Assembly: GCA_027625915.1 (NCBI GenBank)
Contig: JANTQA010000047.1
Span: 20,336,001 to 20,400,000, forward strand
Length of the DNA stretch: 64,000 bases
Source of the DNA: Anaeramoeba flamelloides
Lineage: Eukaryota; Metamonada; Anaeramoebidae
Direction: 5' to 3'
A program made the translations under genes and the position numbers. The notes under the pieces are model-generated. The model was given only the letters and a program-made list of their open reading frames with translations, made no database searches and was not told the origin of the DNA. Within the stretch, counting starts at the first letter, position 1; each line of letters opens with the position of its first letter. Positions 1 to 10,849 of the stretch are shown here, piece after piece.

Positions 1-127
1 TCAAAATAATATCAATAATTTAATCAATTTCTATTTAGAAAATAATGTTTCTGGTTTCTATGAAACAAATCCACTTTTATTCATTTCTAATTTATTTCAT
101 TTCTCTCAAAAATTATCAAAAAAATAA
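1..127 (+). CDS. 3' end of an LRR-family gene, cut by the window edge
   Basis: The frame that begins at base 2 runs to a TAA at 125-127. Its last ~40 residues include NNINNLINFYLENNVSGFY and end FHFSQKLSKK, matching the C-terminus of the LRR-ankyrin-BTB-like proteins at 12372 and 34658 almost residue for residue. It carries three extra residues (SKK) beyond the usual FSQKL end. The body of the gene lies outside the window, so whether this copy is intact cannot be judged. The 3' flank that follows is also shared with the other copies, which confirms it as another member of the tandem family. Confidence 0.85.
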   Translation, partial: QNNINNLINFYLENNVSGFYETNPLLFISNLFHFSQKLSKK

Positions 128-469
128 ATTATGATAAATTTTAAAATAAAAGAAAAGATGAAGTCAATGATGATAAACCATGAACATTATTTAAAACATA
201 ATCAAATATATTAATTCTAATTTATATATTTATAATTACTTATTTAAAATGATTCATTGTGCTTTAATTGGTTTATCATTACTATTAAACTAAACTCTGT
301 TTCAGTCAAAGATGCCAAACATTTTTTTCAAATATCAATTATTTTATATAATTGACCTATGAAGAAAAAATAATAAATAAACAGAATAATACACCTCAAA
401 GAATTGTTGATATCTATCTATAAGAAAACTAATTAATCAATAAATTTTTAAAAAAATTGAAAAACTCAA
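128..469 (+). repeat. Conserved 3' flank of the LRR gene unit
   Basis: This A/T-rich stretch holds no gene. Its first ~170 bp (ATGATAAACCATGAACATTA, then TTACTTATTTAAAATGATTCA, then TTTATCATTACT) recurs after the stop codons at 15635, 27540, 38083 and 54341. It is therefore part of the duplicated unit and probably includes the 3' UTR and poly(A) region. No clear terminator motif can be picked out. Confidence 0.6.
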
Positions 470-1290
470 ATTCTTTTTTTTTTTTTTATTGGCTGAAGGG
501 AGCGATCAAAGATCCTCTTACAGCCGTTAGGTTTTTTTTAATTTTTATAATAAACAGAAAATTTCAATAAATGTTCGGTTTATTTCAAAAAGTAAAAAAA
601 ACCGCCGTTAGCTTTTCCAAAATTTAAAAGAATTGAGCAAAATCAAAGATTTTTCTCTATTCTTTTGAATTTTGGAAAAGCTAGGCATTCTACGGTACTC
701 TACGGCACTCACTCTGATTACTAATTGTAAATTAGTAATTTAGATGATAAAGAAAAAAAAATATTTTGGAATCGAGCAGGTTCCAATTTTTTATTGGTTG
801 AAAAAACAAAAAGAAAAATCAAAAAGAAAAAAAAAAAAAAAATTTTTTTTAACAGTTGATAAAAAATCAAAAAAAAAAAAACCAACTGTCAATTTTTATC
901 AAGAACACTCATTAAAACAGACAAGATCCTTTTATTTAAAATTTTGTCGTTTAATTATTTCTAAGAAATCGTGAATGCTTGGTTGAGAGATAGTTTTTTA
1001 GTAGCTGCCATTTTTTTTCTTTTTGATCCAATCTTTTTTGATCGTTCCAGTTTTTGTTTTTGTCTTTTCTTTTTATTTTCAAGTTACCCATACCGAATAG
1101 TTTCTGTACTTCGAGTATTAGTAGGTAACCACTTGATTTTTCACCTTAGTAACTCTTCTTCCCAATTAAAAGGAAATTCAACAAGGGAAAAAATAGAAAA
1201 AAATCCAAAAACTCATATTCTTATGGCCCCTATTGAGAAAAACAACAATGTTCTTTTTGAACTTCTACTGGTATTTAAAGAATAAATAAG
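470..1290. repeat. Dispersed repeat B, copy 1, with a hairpin
   Basis: It begins with ATTGGCTGAAGGGAGCGATC. After a hairpin at 610-682 it runs through a K-rich tract, the block GAATGCTTGGTTGAGAGATAG and the block GTAACTCTTCTTCCCAATT. The same order of blocks occurs at 9963-10470, 17220-17710, 22190-22780 and 39690-40810. Open frames at 744-974 and 971-1285 lie in this repeat, differ between copies and are mostly homopolymer-encoded Lys/Phe, so I do not call them genes. Confidence 0.65.
610..682. repeat. Hairpin module (about 24-bp stem)
   Basis: The left arm at 610-633 (CTTTTCCAAAATTTAAAAG core) pairs with 659-682 (CTTTTGAATTTTGGAAAAG core). There is one mismatch, which would be a U-G wobble in RNA. 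The same module, with the same wobble, recurs about nine times in the window. Confidence 0.75.
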
Positions 1291-1734
1291 AAACATTTTT
1301 CACTTCATTTTTCATACTTTTCTTTTAGAAATCAAGTCCCCAAACAAAGTATGTTGGGATTTTTGGTCTCTATTTGAAAAAGGAAATGAAAATGAAGTGA
1401 AAATTTTTCACATTTATTAAACAAATATCAAGATCAAAGATCGAATTGAATTGCAATAGAAATCAATATTATTTCTCAACAATCATTTCCATGGTTTCAA
1501 TAACCTGAGAATAACACATTTTTACCAAGTGACTATTGATCTTGCAATAAAAAAATTTTTTGCAACGGAATTAGGTTATAAAAAAAAAATCCAAAATATG
1601 TCAAAATGTGAAAAAATGATTTCATTTTGAAAATTTCCAAAATAAAATTTTTCATCTAATATCCATTCAAACACTTTAAACACATGTATTATACCCATTA
1701 CAACTGGGACACTTTGACTGAAAAATAGTTTATA
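1291..1734. repeat. Repeat segment shared in inverse orientation with 39270-39500
   Basis: The blocks CCCCAAACAAAGTATGTTGG and CTCAACAATCATTTCCATGG reappear reverse-complemented at about 39400-39440 and 39275-39300. No gene is visible. Confidence 0.55.
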
Positions 1735-2260
1735 TTCCAAAAATTAGGACATAGTTTAAACAGTTAAAAGAATAACAATACTACTCTTTTAATTCAATTT
1801 AGAAAGAATTTTGATTTTACAAACTATTTCATTTTTTGTCTTTTTTGTTTTTGTTTTCATTTTCAATTTTTCAGTTACTTAATCTGTTTAGTTAGATCTG
1901 AAAATTGTTTATAGATGGTTGATAGAATGTTAGTGTTGAGTTTGTTAAATTGGAAAATCAAATAAAATTAGTAGATGGTATCTTATCATTTAATCTATCA
2001 ACAATTACTGATGAAATTTCAACAAATTTACCAATACATTTTTTGTTCAGCTCGTTTCATTATTTTGGACACACTCATTTTGATTTTTTTTTTTTATATT
2101 TTTTTCTTTTATTTGGATTAAAATTATTACTTATTAAAACATTAATACTCTGTTACTTCAATGTGGTTTTATATTACGTTTGGAAAAATACAATAAATTG
2201 GGTTTTTTTTTTTTCTTATTTTTGATTTTTGGTCTTTCTGTGATGTCCAAATTTTTGGAA
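1735..2260. repeat. Dispersed repeat C, copy 1
   Basis: The segment from TAGTTTAAACAGTTAAAAGA through TTTTTTGTTCAGCTCGTTTC matches 30765-31330 and, reverse-complemented, 60835-61100. The frames at 1950-2225 and 2180-2431 are rich in F/Y/L, not conserved between copies, and not called as genes. Confidence 0.6.
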
Positions 2261-3480
2261 TGGTGTTTATATGAGAAGTATATTAATTTTCAATATAATC
2301 TTATTATCGTTTATTTTAATTTTTTTTATTTTATTTGTTATAATCTTGTTTTTTATATTTTTTCTTCAATTTTAATCATAAATAAATTTTTTTCCCTAGA
2401 ATTTTTCTATTTTCTATTTTTATTATTTTAAATTTTTGTTTTAAAATTAAAAAAAAACGTTATCAAATGGAAAAAAATCTAATTTATTACTCTTTTAAAA
2501 TTATTATGAAGAATAAAATTATCTTTCAAATTAATAAATCAAATTTAATGATTCTCAGATAAACAAACAATAATTCAATTTTTGATTTATTTTGATTACA
2601 CACTCTCTCACACATTGTCTGGTTTCTCTCTCTTTCTATCTATCTATCTCTCATTTTCTCTCTCTCTATCATTTTCCTTCTCTTTTATTACTTGAATAAA
2701 ATTAAAAAATAATGATTTAATTTTTGAGATCTGAATTTTGAAATTTTTTTTTGTTATTAAATTATAACTTTGAATAATTTTAATGCAAATTATTGGAAAA
2801 TATATTTTTTAATTTTTAAATTCTCATTATTGATAATTAATATTTTCAATTTGTTTACAAAATACATGATATTTTTAAGTTCATTTTTATCTTTAAGAAA
2901 TAAACTAAAAATTCAAAACTTTTTAACAAAAAAGCTATTATTGATCAAAAATAATAATAATACTAATTCCATTCAAATTTGAAATAATTTTTATATTTGA
3001 AAATTTTATAAAAATTATTTTTACATCTATTAGGATTTTTTTTTGTATTTCATTCTTTGAATTACTTTAACTTTTTAAAGTTTGATCAAAAATTTTTAAA
3101 AAAACTTGATATTCTATTAACGTTGGGTTTTTTCAAAATAGATAAAAACAAAACATATTATGTTGATGGTTTCTAATCATTTGATCGATCAATAATCCTA
3201 ATAGAATTTTTACAAATTTAGGTATTTTCATTTTATTGAAAGATATCTCCAAAATTTTGAACAAAACCATCTCAATTTATTAATATTGATTATTCTTTAT
3301 TTTTTTTTGTTTCATTAGTATTGTAATTTAGAAAAAAATTGGTAAACATTACAATTAATAAATTATTTCTAATTTGGTATTTCTTTCCCCAATTTATTAA
3401 AAAAGATTTTTTTATTTTTCAAAAATTGAATTTTAGTTTTTATCAATATTTTGAATTGGAGTTGAGGATTATGTTTATCA
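2261..3480. repeat. Distal 3'-flank segment of the LRR unit
   Basis: TTCTCAGATAAACAAACAAT at 2552, a degenerate CT-rich tract at 2600-2690 and the following A/T-rich blocks align with 27990-29020, and in pieces with 54990-55260 and 58970-59460. This is non-coding duplicated flank. The small F/N-rich frame at 2770-2982 is not supported as a gene. Confidence 0.55.
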
Positions 3481-3604
3481 TCGAAGAAAAAATGACCAGA
3501 TTTGTGTTGTAATTTTTCAAATTACGATTTTGAAATCTGATTTATGAAATAATTCAAATTCCTAAAATTTTTAAAAAATATAAATATATTATTAAGGGTT
3601 ACTT

Positions 3605-3900
3605 GAGATAATATAAACAAGGGATCAAGACTCTATTACAACAAGACCAAAATTTTAATATATGATATTGATGAGAATCACGAATCACAAATTTAGTAGA
3701 TTCCAAGTTCAAAAAATTCTTATTGACTTAGGAAACTTAGTTTTGAAATTTTTTCTATAAGAGCAATTTTTTTTTTACTATTTTTTTGAAAAATTAAACA
3801 TATAAATTCATTTTATTTCTCACATAAAAAGAATTTTTATTCTGATAATTGTCATTTTACATCATATTAAAAAATAAAAAGTCTTTATTAACAGGAATAT
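3605..3900. repeat. Dispersed repeat shared with 10850-11135
   Basis: The blocks ACAACAAGACCAAAATTTTA and CATTTTATTTCTCAC occur in the same order at 10850-11135. The stretch 3481-3604 before it holds nothing I recognise. Confidence 0.5.
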
Positions 3901-3902
3901 TA

Positions 3903-4301
3903 CAGTCAATCCAAATCTACAGTGAAATTTTATCAATATCAAATTTTGATGTTGATATAAATTTTTAAAAAGTTAAATATGAGAATAATAAAACTCATAA
4001 TGAAAAAAAAAATTCCAAAATGAGTCAATATTCAAGAATTTTTTCTGATTTTCAAAAAATAAATTTTCAGAACCCAAAATGACTCTAAAAATTAGAAAAT
4101 TCATTAAGAAACAACATAAAATTTCCTCTAAAAAATGAATTTATTTTTCAATCGCATTAGAAGAATATTTTTCATATCAACTCATTTATGAAAAATATTT
4201 TCAATTAAAGCTTTCTTATTCTTATATTCTTCGATTTAAAAACCTATATCAACATCAAATTTTGATATTGATAAAATTTCATGGTAGCCTTGGAACAGCT
4301 G
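3903..4301. mobile_element. TA-flanked terminal-inverted-repeat element (MITE), 399 bp
   Basis: Terminal inverted repeats of about 70-100 bp begin CAGTCAATCCAAATCTAC on the left and, reverse-complemented, CAGCTGTTCCAAGGCTAC on the right. They are flanked by TA at 3901-3902 and 4302-4303. There is no coding capacity. A relative of identical length (399 bp) lies at 29257-29655. The TA target suggests mobilisation by a Tc1/mariner-type transposase (inference). Confidence 0.8.
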
Positions 4302-4317
4302 TAATAAATAAAATTTT

Positions 4318-6930
4318 ATGAATGATATAAGATATATGATAATGATTTATATAGTTAAATATTTTAATTCAATCAATTTTTTACAACAATATCAATTCCA
4401 CAAAACCATTATTGGGGGTGATTTTAATTTAAATGAGATACAAATTAAACAATTTTCACTTTATAATTTTAAAATAATTTCAAATAATAGACAAAGTCGG
4501 AATGAAAACAATTTAGATTATTTCATCACAAATAATAAAATTTTAAAAAAAAATAAATCAATTTCTATTAAAAATACAATTAGTGATCATAACGCAATAT
4601 TAAATCAATTTAATATTAATAAAAAATGGGAAATTAAAAAAACATATTGTATAAAAGATGTATTTAATTTTCAAAAAAATTTAAATCTATTTTTTAAAAA
4701 TCATAATTATAAAGTAACAGAATCTATCTTCAAAAAGTTTAAAAAACAATTTATAATGAAAGATAGAGTAGTTTTGAATATACCTAAAAATTAATTAAAA
4801 TTTATTGGTTTGATTAAAAGAGTTTATGATAATAAAGAGTTGATAAAAGAAATTAAAGATAGAAATAATAATAAGTATCGAAAAACATATTGATCAAATT
4901 AATATGGAATTCGAAAGTAATTATAATTTTTGGAAAAATCTTAGCCGGATAAGAGAATCTTTCAAAAAAAAATGATTTTAAATAATAATAATTTGGAAAA
5001 ATCCTATTTTAATTATTTCAAATCAATAAGTAAAAAACCAAAAAAATATACAATAAATTTTATAAAAAATTATTATTTAGATAAAGAAAATTTATTTAAT
5101 TTAGAAATTAAAGAAATATTCTCAGTTGCCAAAATCGAAGAATTAATTAAATATCAGAAAAATAAATCAGTTCAAGATTTTGACAAAATTAAACATTATA
5201 AATCAAGAAAAAATCAAAGTAACGAATTTTATTTAAATTATGAAAATTTTCTAATTACAATTTAAAAAATATTTCTAAATTGGATTCAAGATATTTCTCA
5301 AAAAAATAGTAATTTTATTAAAAAAAGAAATATATTATTCATTCATAATTCAGGAGATGAGGGGGTCCCACTTAATTATCGACCCATTTCCATAAACAAA
5401 ACACTCACAAGATTTTTTCTTAAATTATTATATGCTGGGATACAAGATTCTTGGGATATAGTATCAAAAAAACAATTTGGATTTAAGAAAAAATTAGATA
5501 CACGGATTGCTGTTTTGAATTTATTATATAAATATCAAAAAATAAAAACAAAAAACAAAGAAAAATGAAAATGTATATATAGTTACAATTGATATTCAAA
5601 AATGTTTTGACTCTATTCATCATTCATTAATTTATCACTCAATTAAAAAATTTATCAAAAATGAAATTTCAAAATGGTTCTACTTGCTTATTACTCAAAG
5701 GAAGGAATAGGTGTTTACCAAGGAGATCCATTATCTCCTCAATTATTTGGTTTTATTTCTCATTTTCTTTTAGAAAAAATCAATTCACAGCAATACACGT
5801 ACAGATTTTTGCTGATGATTTGATATTAATAATGAAAGGATCAATGATTGAAATAAATTATCAATTACAAAAAATATATAAAATAATAAAAGATTTTGGA
5901 ATGAATTCAAATGATGATAAAACAAAAAAACCCTAATGCCAAAAGAAATTTTATATCTTGGTATTTGGTTAGACAAAAAAACTCATTTAAAATTTAACTT
6001 TAAAAAGGTCAATAATAATTTTGAAAAAATCCTACATATTTTTAAAGAAAGGAATTTTTCTAATGGATTAAAAATTCAATTCTTTAAAGCCGTTTTACAT
6101 AGTCAACTATTATATGGGTTGGATATATTTGACTTTACAGAATCCGATTTCAAAAAAATTGATATTTGGATTAATAAGAAAATCACAGAATCGCTTTTAA
6201 TAAACCCACATTCCCCAAGACTTATCTATAAAACTGAAGCAAAAATTGATTTGGCAAGAATCACAATTTACAAAAGAAAATTCAAATTAATTCAAAAATT
6301 AAAAATTTTTGGATTTGATGCATTAATAAATAATCTCCCCTTTAGAGAAAAAGAAACAGAAAACATTAATTGGAAAGCTCGAAATTTAAAAGAATTAGAA
6401 TCTGAACTCGAAGTTTACAGAATTAATCAATTAAAAAATAGTTCAAGTTGGAAAGTACAAAATTATTTGAAAATAATTTTGATACAGGGAAATATTAACA
6501 AACAGCAAAAATATTTAAAATGGAAGGGTTCAACTTCTATTCTAAAGTTAAGAAATTATACAAATTATCTTAATAGATATTCTTATTTTATGAACAAAAA
6601 TAAATCACAATTTTGTCAATTGTGTAAAATAAATAAAGATTTGGATATCATTGAAGATTTGGATCATTTTCTCTGGAACTGCCCAGCCTATGAAAATAAT
6701 CGGAAAATCTGGATTTCTGAATTAGAAAAAAATAATTTTTCACTTATTTTTAAATAATAATAATATTTATAATATTATTAATAAACAAGATTCAATATCT
6801 TTATTAGCTTTAGTAGATAATAAGACTATGTTTGAATCTATTATACGATTTCTAAATTCAAGTTTAGGAATTCGGGCAAACAAGAGGAATTCTAAACTCC
6901 TCCCTTAAATTACAATAAAAAAAAAATTCA
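4318..6930 (+). mobile_element. LINE (non-LTR retrotransposon), APE endonuclease + RT, 5'-truncated and decayed
   Basis: An endonuclease fragment (4318-4791) carries HKTIIGGDFNLN and ISDHNAIL, typical of AP-endonuclease-type LINE nucleases. Reverse transcriptase follows: LNYRPISI (about 5371), QFGFKKK (5475), IDIQKCFDSIHHS (about 5590), GVYQGDPLSPQLFGF (about 5713) and QIFADDLILIM (about 5803). The C-terminal part at 5936-6757 ends in a Cys/His cluster, FCQLC...DHFLWNC (C-x2-C, then H-x4-C), as in zf-RVT domains. Frames shift between these blocks. A nonsense codon lies at 5263-5265, where the copy at 55601-58597 reads Gln, so it is dead. The 3' end has a small GAGGA...TCCTC hairpin, then CAATAAAAAAAAAA. 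A MITE (3903-4301) abuts the 5' end. The exact clade cannot be settled by eye. Confidence 0.9.
5936..6757 (+). pseudogene. C-terminal third of the LINE polyprotein with zinc-finger-like cluster
   Basis: This 273-codon open stretch starts at the end of the RT palm/thumb (KEILYLGIWLDKKTHLKFN) and runs through a basic/helical region to CQLCKINKDL...DHFLWNCPAYENN. The Cys-Cys-His-Cys cluster near residues 226-252 is what C-terminal zf-RVT domains of R1/I/Jockey-like elements carry. It is out of frame with the upstream FADD block: the junction reads AAAAAAACCCTAATGCC, and the sister copy has an extra stretch there. The ATG at 5936 is thus an internal Met and not a true start. Confidence 0.75.
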
Positions 6931-6984
6931 ATCAATTTTTATATAATCAAGAAAATCAATATTAAAAATTAATATAAATATAAT

Positions 6985-7690
6985 TAATATAAAATAAAAA
7001 TTCAAATATTATCAAGGTAAAAAACTTGGTATAATACAAGGAAGCACTTTTATCATCAATTATATATATACACTTATTGAACATTTATTTTTATTAAAAT
7101 TAATATCATTAACAACTATTTGTCAAATATTTGTAGATGATTAATTTAAATTATTAAAGATCATATATATATATTAAATAAATAAATAATTAATAAAATC
7201 ATTATTAATAATTTTTCAATTTGAATTAAAATCTAATAAAGATAAAAAAAAAGAAATATTCTAGGATTTAACCAAAAATTTAAAAAGTTGGTAATTTATT
7301 TAGAAAATATTTGACATTTAGACTTTAACAGAAAGAATGCATAGGAAACTTTTAACTATTCTAAACAATTATTTAATAATTTTCATACAAATAATTCAGA
7401 AATTCGATCATTGTTATCTTTTATATTATTCAGTAAATTAACATTCTGGTTAGAATTTTTTAACAATAAAATAGAAACACTAAATAATTAAAATTCATGG
7501 ATTAAAACATATATTATCGAAATATATAAAAAAAACAGAAACACGCAAGTTCTTTTTGTTAAACAAAAATTTATAATACAAATATTTGGTAATTTCAATT
7601 AATAAATTGAAATTTAAATTCAAAAGATAAATTAAAACAGTTATCTCCAGATTATTTGGATGAACTAAACTAGATTTCAAAAATTTTTGA
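6985..7690 (+). mobile_element. Decayed reverse-transcriptase-bearing repeat
   Basis: Conceptual translation near 7012-7140 gives GKKLGIIQGSTF and, about 28 residues on, QIFVDD. These resemble the QG(S/D)P and (Y/F)xDD motifs of reverse transcriptases, but the sequence differs from the LINE at 4318. The downstream part (7320-7690) is repeated at 29920-30260 and 40900-41175. It is heavily decayed and the family cannot be named with confidence. Confidence 0.5.
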
Positions 7691-8300
7691 TCATTTTATA
7701 ATGTGAATGGAAGTTTTTTTGAGGGTTTATCACATATTCTTATCAAAAAAATATTTTTAAAATTTTGAAATCAGTATCATTTTTTCTAATTTTGCAAATT
7801 TTAGTTTTGCTTTTTCAAATTTTTGTATATTTTTTGTTTTTCTTTTTTTTTTTATTGTTTCCATTTCTTTTGTTTTTCTTTTTGATACTTTTTTTTTCAA
7901 AAAAATCAATGAAAAATTAAAGACCTTATAAAAAAAAATAATCACTAACAAAATTGAAACCATGTAATATCTTTTCAAATAAATTTAATTATTCATAAAA
8001 AATCTTGTTGGTTAAACTTTTTTTCAATTAAAAGTTAAGTAATAAAAAATTGGTAATATTCTTTTCAAAAATTGTGACTAACTTTTTTTTTTAGTTTTTG
8101 GTTTTATTTTTCAAAATTTTTAAATATCATATTTTTATATATTAAGAATCATTTAAATTTTAATTTCAAATCAGATTTAATTATTTGATAAATTGAATAC
8201 AAAAAGATTTGTTTTTATTTTTTCAATTTATTATTTCGCTGAGTTACAATTTTTGAAATGGATTTTACTTTGTAATACATAAAAACCCTAAATAACTTTT
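7660..8300. repeat. Dispersed repeat; its second copy is split by a LINE at 55601-58597
   Basis: The segment from ACTAGATTTCAAAAATTTTT to AGTTACAATTTTTGAAATGG is matched by 55265-55600 and then 58608-58860. In the second copy a LINE interrupts the match at AAAAAATCTT, so this copy serves as the empty site. No gene is visible. The stretch 8300-8688 holds nothing I recognise. Confidence 0.65.
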
Positions 8301-8688
8301 CTCTATAAGGTTTAAAATAAGAGCACAAAGAGATAAAAGAAACTATTGATTACTTTTTATAGGTGTGTCATTCATATGAAAATAAATCAATATTTTATAT
8401 AATATTTTTTAAGAATTAAATTGGTATGAAATAATTTTAGAACATCTGAGTTTAAAATAATTTTCATTAATTAATAATCATGAAATCATTATTTTTATAC
8501 TTAAATTCATGAAAGTGGATTTGACTAAATAAATACTTGGTGTGTAATTTACACTTCATCCCCAATAAAAATTTAAAATAGTCTCAAGATTATTTTTCAA
8601 TTTTGAGATAATTCTTATAGTATACTAAAAAAATTGATTAATTCAAACGATTGAGTAATATGTGCACTGTTCCAAGTATGATAGTAAT

Positions 8689-8766
8689 AAACCTTAAATT
8701 TTTAAATCCATCTAATAAATCTTCACCAAGAAATATTTATTAGATGGATTTAAAAATTTAAGGTTT
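8689..8766. repeat. Perfect hairpin, 32-bp stem and 14-nt loop
   Basis: Positions 8689-8720 (AAACCTTAAATTTTTAAATC...) are the exact reverse complement of 8735-8766, with a 14-nt spacer, CTTCACCAAGAAAT. This is the most perfect small palindrome in the window. It could be a very young fold-back element or an expressed hairpin. Nothing nearby suggests a terminator role. Confidence 0.85.
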
Positions 8767-9010
8767 TTGAAAATAAAAATCAATAATTGATATTGGGGAA
8801 TGTTGATAATTTTATCCCAAAAATTCAATAACAATTTTTTTATGACAAAATTGAATTAAATTGTTATAAGGATTTTTTTGAATAAGACCAAACAATTTGT
8901 TAAATTTTTAATTTTGTTGTAATTAAATTCTTTTGGAATTTTGTATTTTATATTAGAAAACGATAAAACTACTTTTATAAAACTTTTAAAAAGGAAAAAA
9001 TTTATGCTTA

Positions 9011-9479
9011 CTGTTGAGAGAAAAATATTGGATACAGAAAAAAGGTTGGACACTATTTTTAATTGGGAACATTAGTAAAAATTGAAAATCAAATGCTATT
9101 GATAACTAGGTGAATTTTTGATAAATACAGGTTTAAAGGTGTTACAAGTTCATTAATCTGTGATGTGTGTAGAATACTCATTTGAATGGTTGATAACTAA
9201 AGTAGATCCGGTTATTGTAACAAAAATCCTAGTTTTAGTAAAGTTTACTATTAATTCTGAAAATGGTCATTTTTAAACTTGTTTTAGATTAAAAGAGATA
9301 AGGTTTTGAAAAAAGTAGAATTACATTAATCCTTATTCTAATAAGTAGATTATTCTTATTTTCTTTAGTTATTTCACAAACAATTGAAATTAAAAAAACA
9401 TTTTCAGGTTCTATTAATGTTCCCAATTTAAATTGCTGTCAAAACTATTTTTCTCTGTCCAACATTTTTCTCTCAGCAG
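9011..9479. mobile_element. Inverted-repeat element with another inside it
   Basis: The ends are CTGTTGAGAGAAAAATATTGG and the reverse complement of CTGCTGAGAGAAAAATGTTGG. They are flanked by TTA at 9008-9010 and 9480-9482. The uninterrupted sequence is seen near 11500 (TTGCATAATAGATCTC). An inner element with TTGGGAACATTA ends sits at about 9062-9428. There is no coding capacity. Confidence 0.75.
9062..9428. mobile_element. Inner MITE with TTGGGAACATTA termini
   Basis: The left end is TTGGGAACATTAGTAAA and the right end TTCTATTAATGTTCCCAA. The same termini bound 63430-63770, where the element again sits inside a different palindrome. Confidence 0.65.
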
Positions 9480-9962
9480 TTAATAGATCTTGAATTTCAG
9501 AGATAAATTTTTTTGTTAAGCTTTCTATCAAAATTTCATTTATTTAATCACCAAGATATCTTTTTTAGTTTTATTTTTTGGGATTAAAGTTGAATTATTA
9601 ATTATTTAAAATAATAACAAATAAAAAATTATTATTCTAAATTCACCCTATCCAACATAAAACCAAAAATATGTTACAACCATCATTAAGAATTAACTTA
9701 ATATTGAATAAAAATAATGGGTTACTTTTGAAAAAGTTTTTATATTGGAAATATAAGAATTTTTGGATTTCACAAAAAAAGATTATCTCAATTAATAAGT
9801 TGTTTAGAAGAGAGTTAACTCATCCCATTCAGGAAATTCCAAAATAAAAGTTACATTAAAAAAAAATATTATTTATCTTGAAAAGATTTTTATTTTAGTT
9901 TAAAAAAATACTATTCACGCGAACTTTTACTATCCCAGAAATTTGCAAAAAAATAATATATC

Positions 9963-10480
9963 TTTTGTTTTTTATTGATTGAAGGGGGTGATCAACTATC
10001 CTCTTTCAACTCTTGATTATTAATGATAAATTAGCAACATAGATGATATTGAAAAAAAAATAATATGGAATCCAGCAACTTTCAATTTTTTATTGGTTGA
10101 ATAATAAAAAAAAAAAACAAGTTAGAAAACACAAATTAATATTTATTCAAAGACCGTTCGTAAAAAATCAAAAAAAATCAATACCCATTGTTATCAAGAA
10201 CATTCATTAAAACAGATACCTTCCTTCTATTTAAAAGTTTAACCTTTAATTATTTCAAAGAAAATGTGAATGCTTCGTTGAAAGGTAGTTGTTTAGTAAC
10301 TGCCATTTTTTTCTTTTTGATCGAATCTTTTTTGATAGCTCCAGTTTTTGTTTTTGTCTTTGCTTTTTATTTTCAAGTTTCCCCAGACTGACTAGTTTCT
10401 ATATTTCCAGCATTAGTAGGTAACCACTTGGTTTTTCTTCTTAGTAACTCTTCTTTCCAATATAAAGGATATTCACAAAG
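9963..10480. repeat. Dispersed repeat B, copy 2
   Basis: It starts TTTATTGATTGAAGGGGGTG and carries GAATGCTTCGTTGAAAGGTAG and GTAACTCTTCTTTCCAAT, in the same order as copy 1. The frame at 10188-10391 lies inside and is not conserved. Confidence 0.6.
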
Positions 10481-10489
10481 GTTAATTAA

Positions 10490-10640
10490 AAATAAATTGT
10501 CAAAAAAACTTTTTTCTGAACCACTATTCTCACCCTTACTAAGTTCAAGATCAATCCTCTATGAACCAAAAAAAAAAAGTCTTTTACTTTGACACAAGCT
10601 TATCTTATTTTTCAAATTGTAGGGGTTGTAAACCCTGAAA
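10490..10640. repeat. Eroded right arm of a TTAA fold-back element
   Basis: AAGTCTTTTACTTTGACACA followed by TTTTTCAAATTGTAGGGGTTGTAAACC matches the right arms at 18270-18336 and 34380-34445. No LRR gene follows this copy. The stretch 10641-10849 holds nothing I recognise. Confidence 0.5.
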
Positions 10641-10849
10641 TCGACTATTTTTTTCACAACAAGAATAACGCAATCCATACAAATACTTTCAAGACTTTTT
10701 CAAACTTTCAAACTTTAAAGTCTGCAAGATTTCAGTTTCTGATATTCTATCATATTTTTTCAAATTTCAAATACTTGATACAAATTTTTACAAGCCAAAA
10801 AAAGGGTAAAAATAATGATGAACATAATTTAACATTTAGAATTTAAGGG

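Larger units (their letters stand above)
8770..9940. repeat. Dispersed repeat D, copy 1, interrupted by nested elements
   Basis: 8770-9010 and 9480-9940 together match 11320-11940. The blocks TTTCCAACATAAAACGAAAAATATG-like and TTAACTCATCC also appear near 48070-48350 and 50190-50610. The gap at 9011-9479 is an inserted element. No gene is visible. Confidence 0.6.

Noticed and set aside
744-1285. Two adjacent short frames, Lys-rich then Phe/Ser-rich
   Set aside because: They lie within dispersed repeat B; the frames differ in every copy and are driven by A and T runs.
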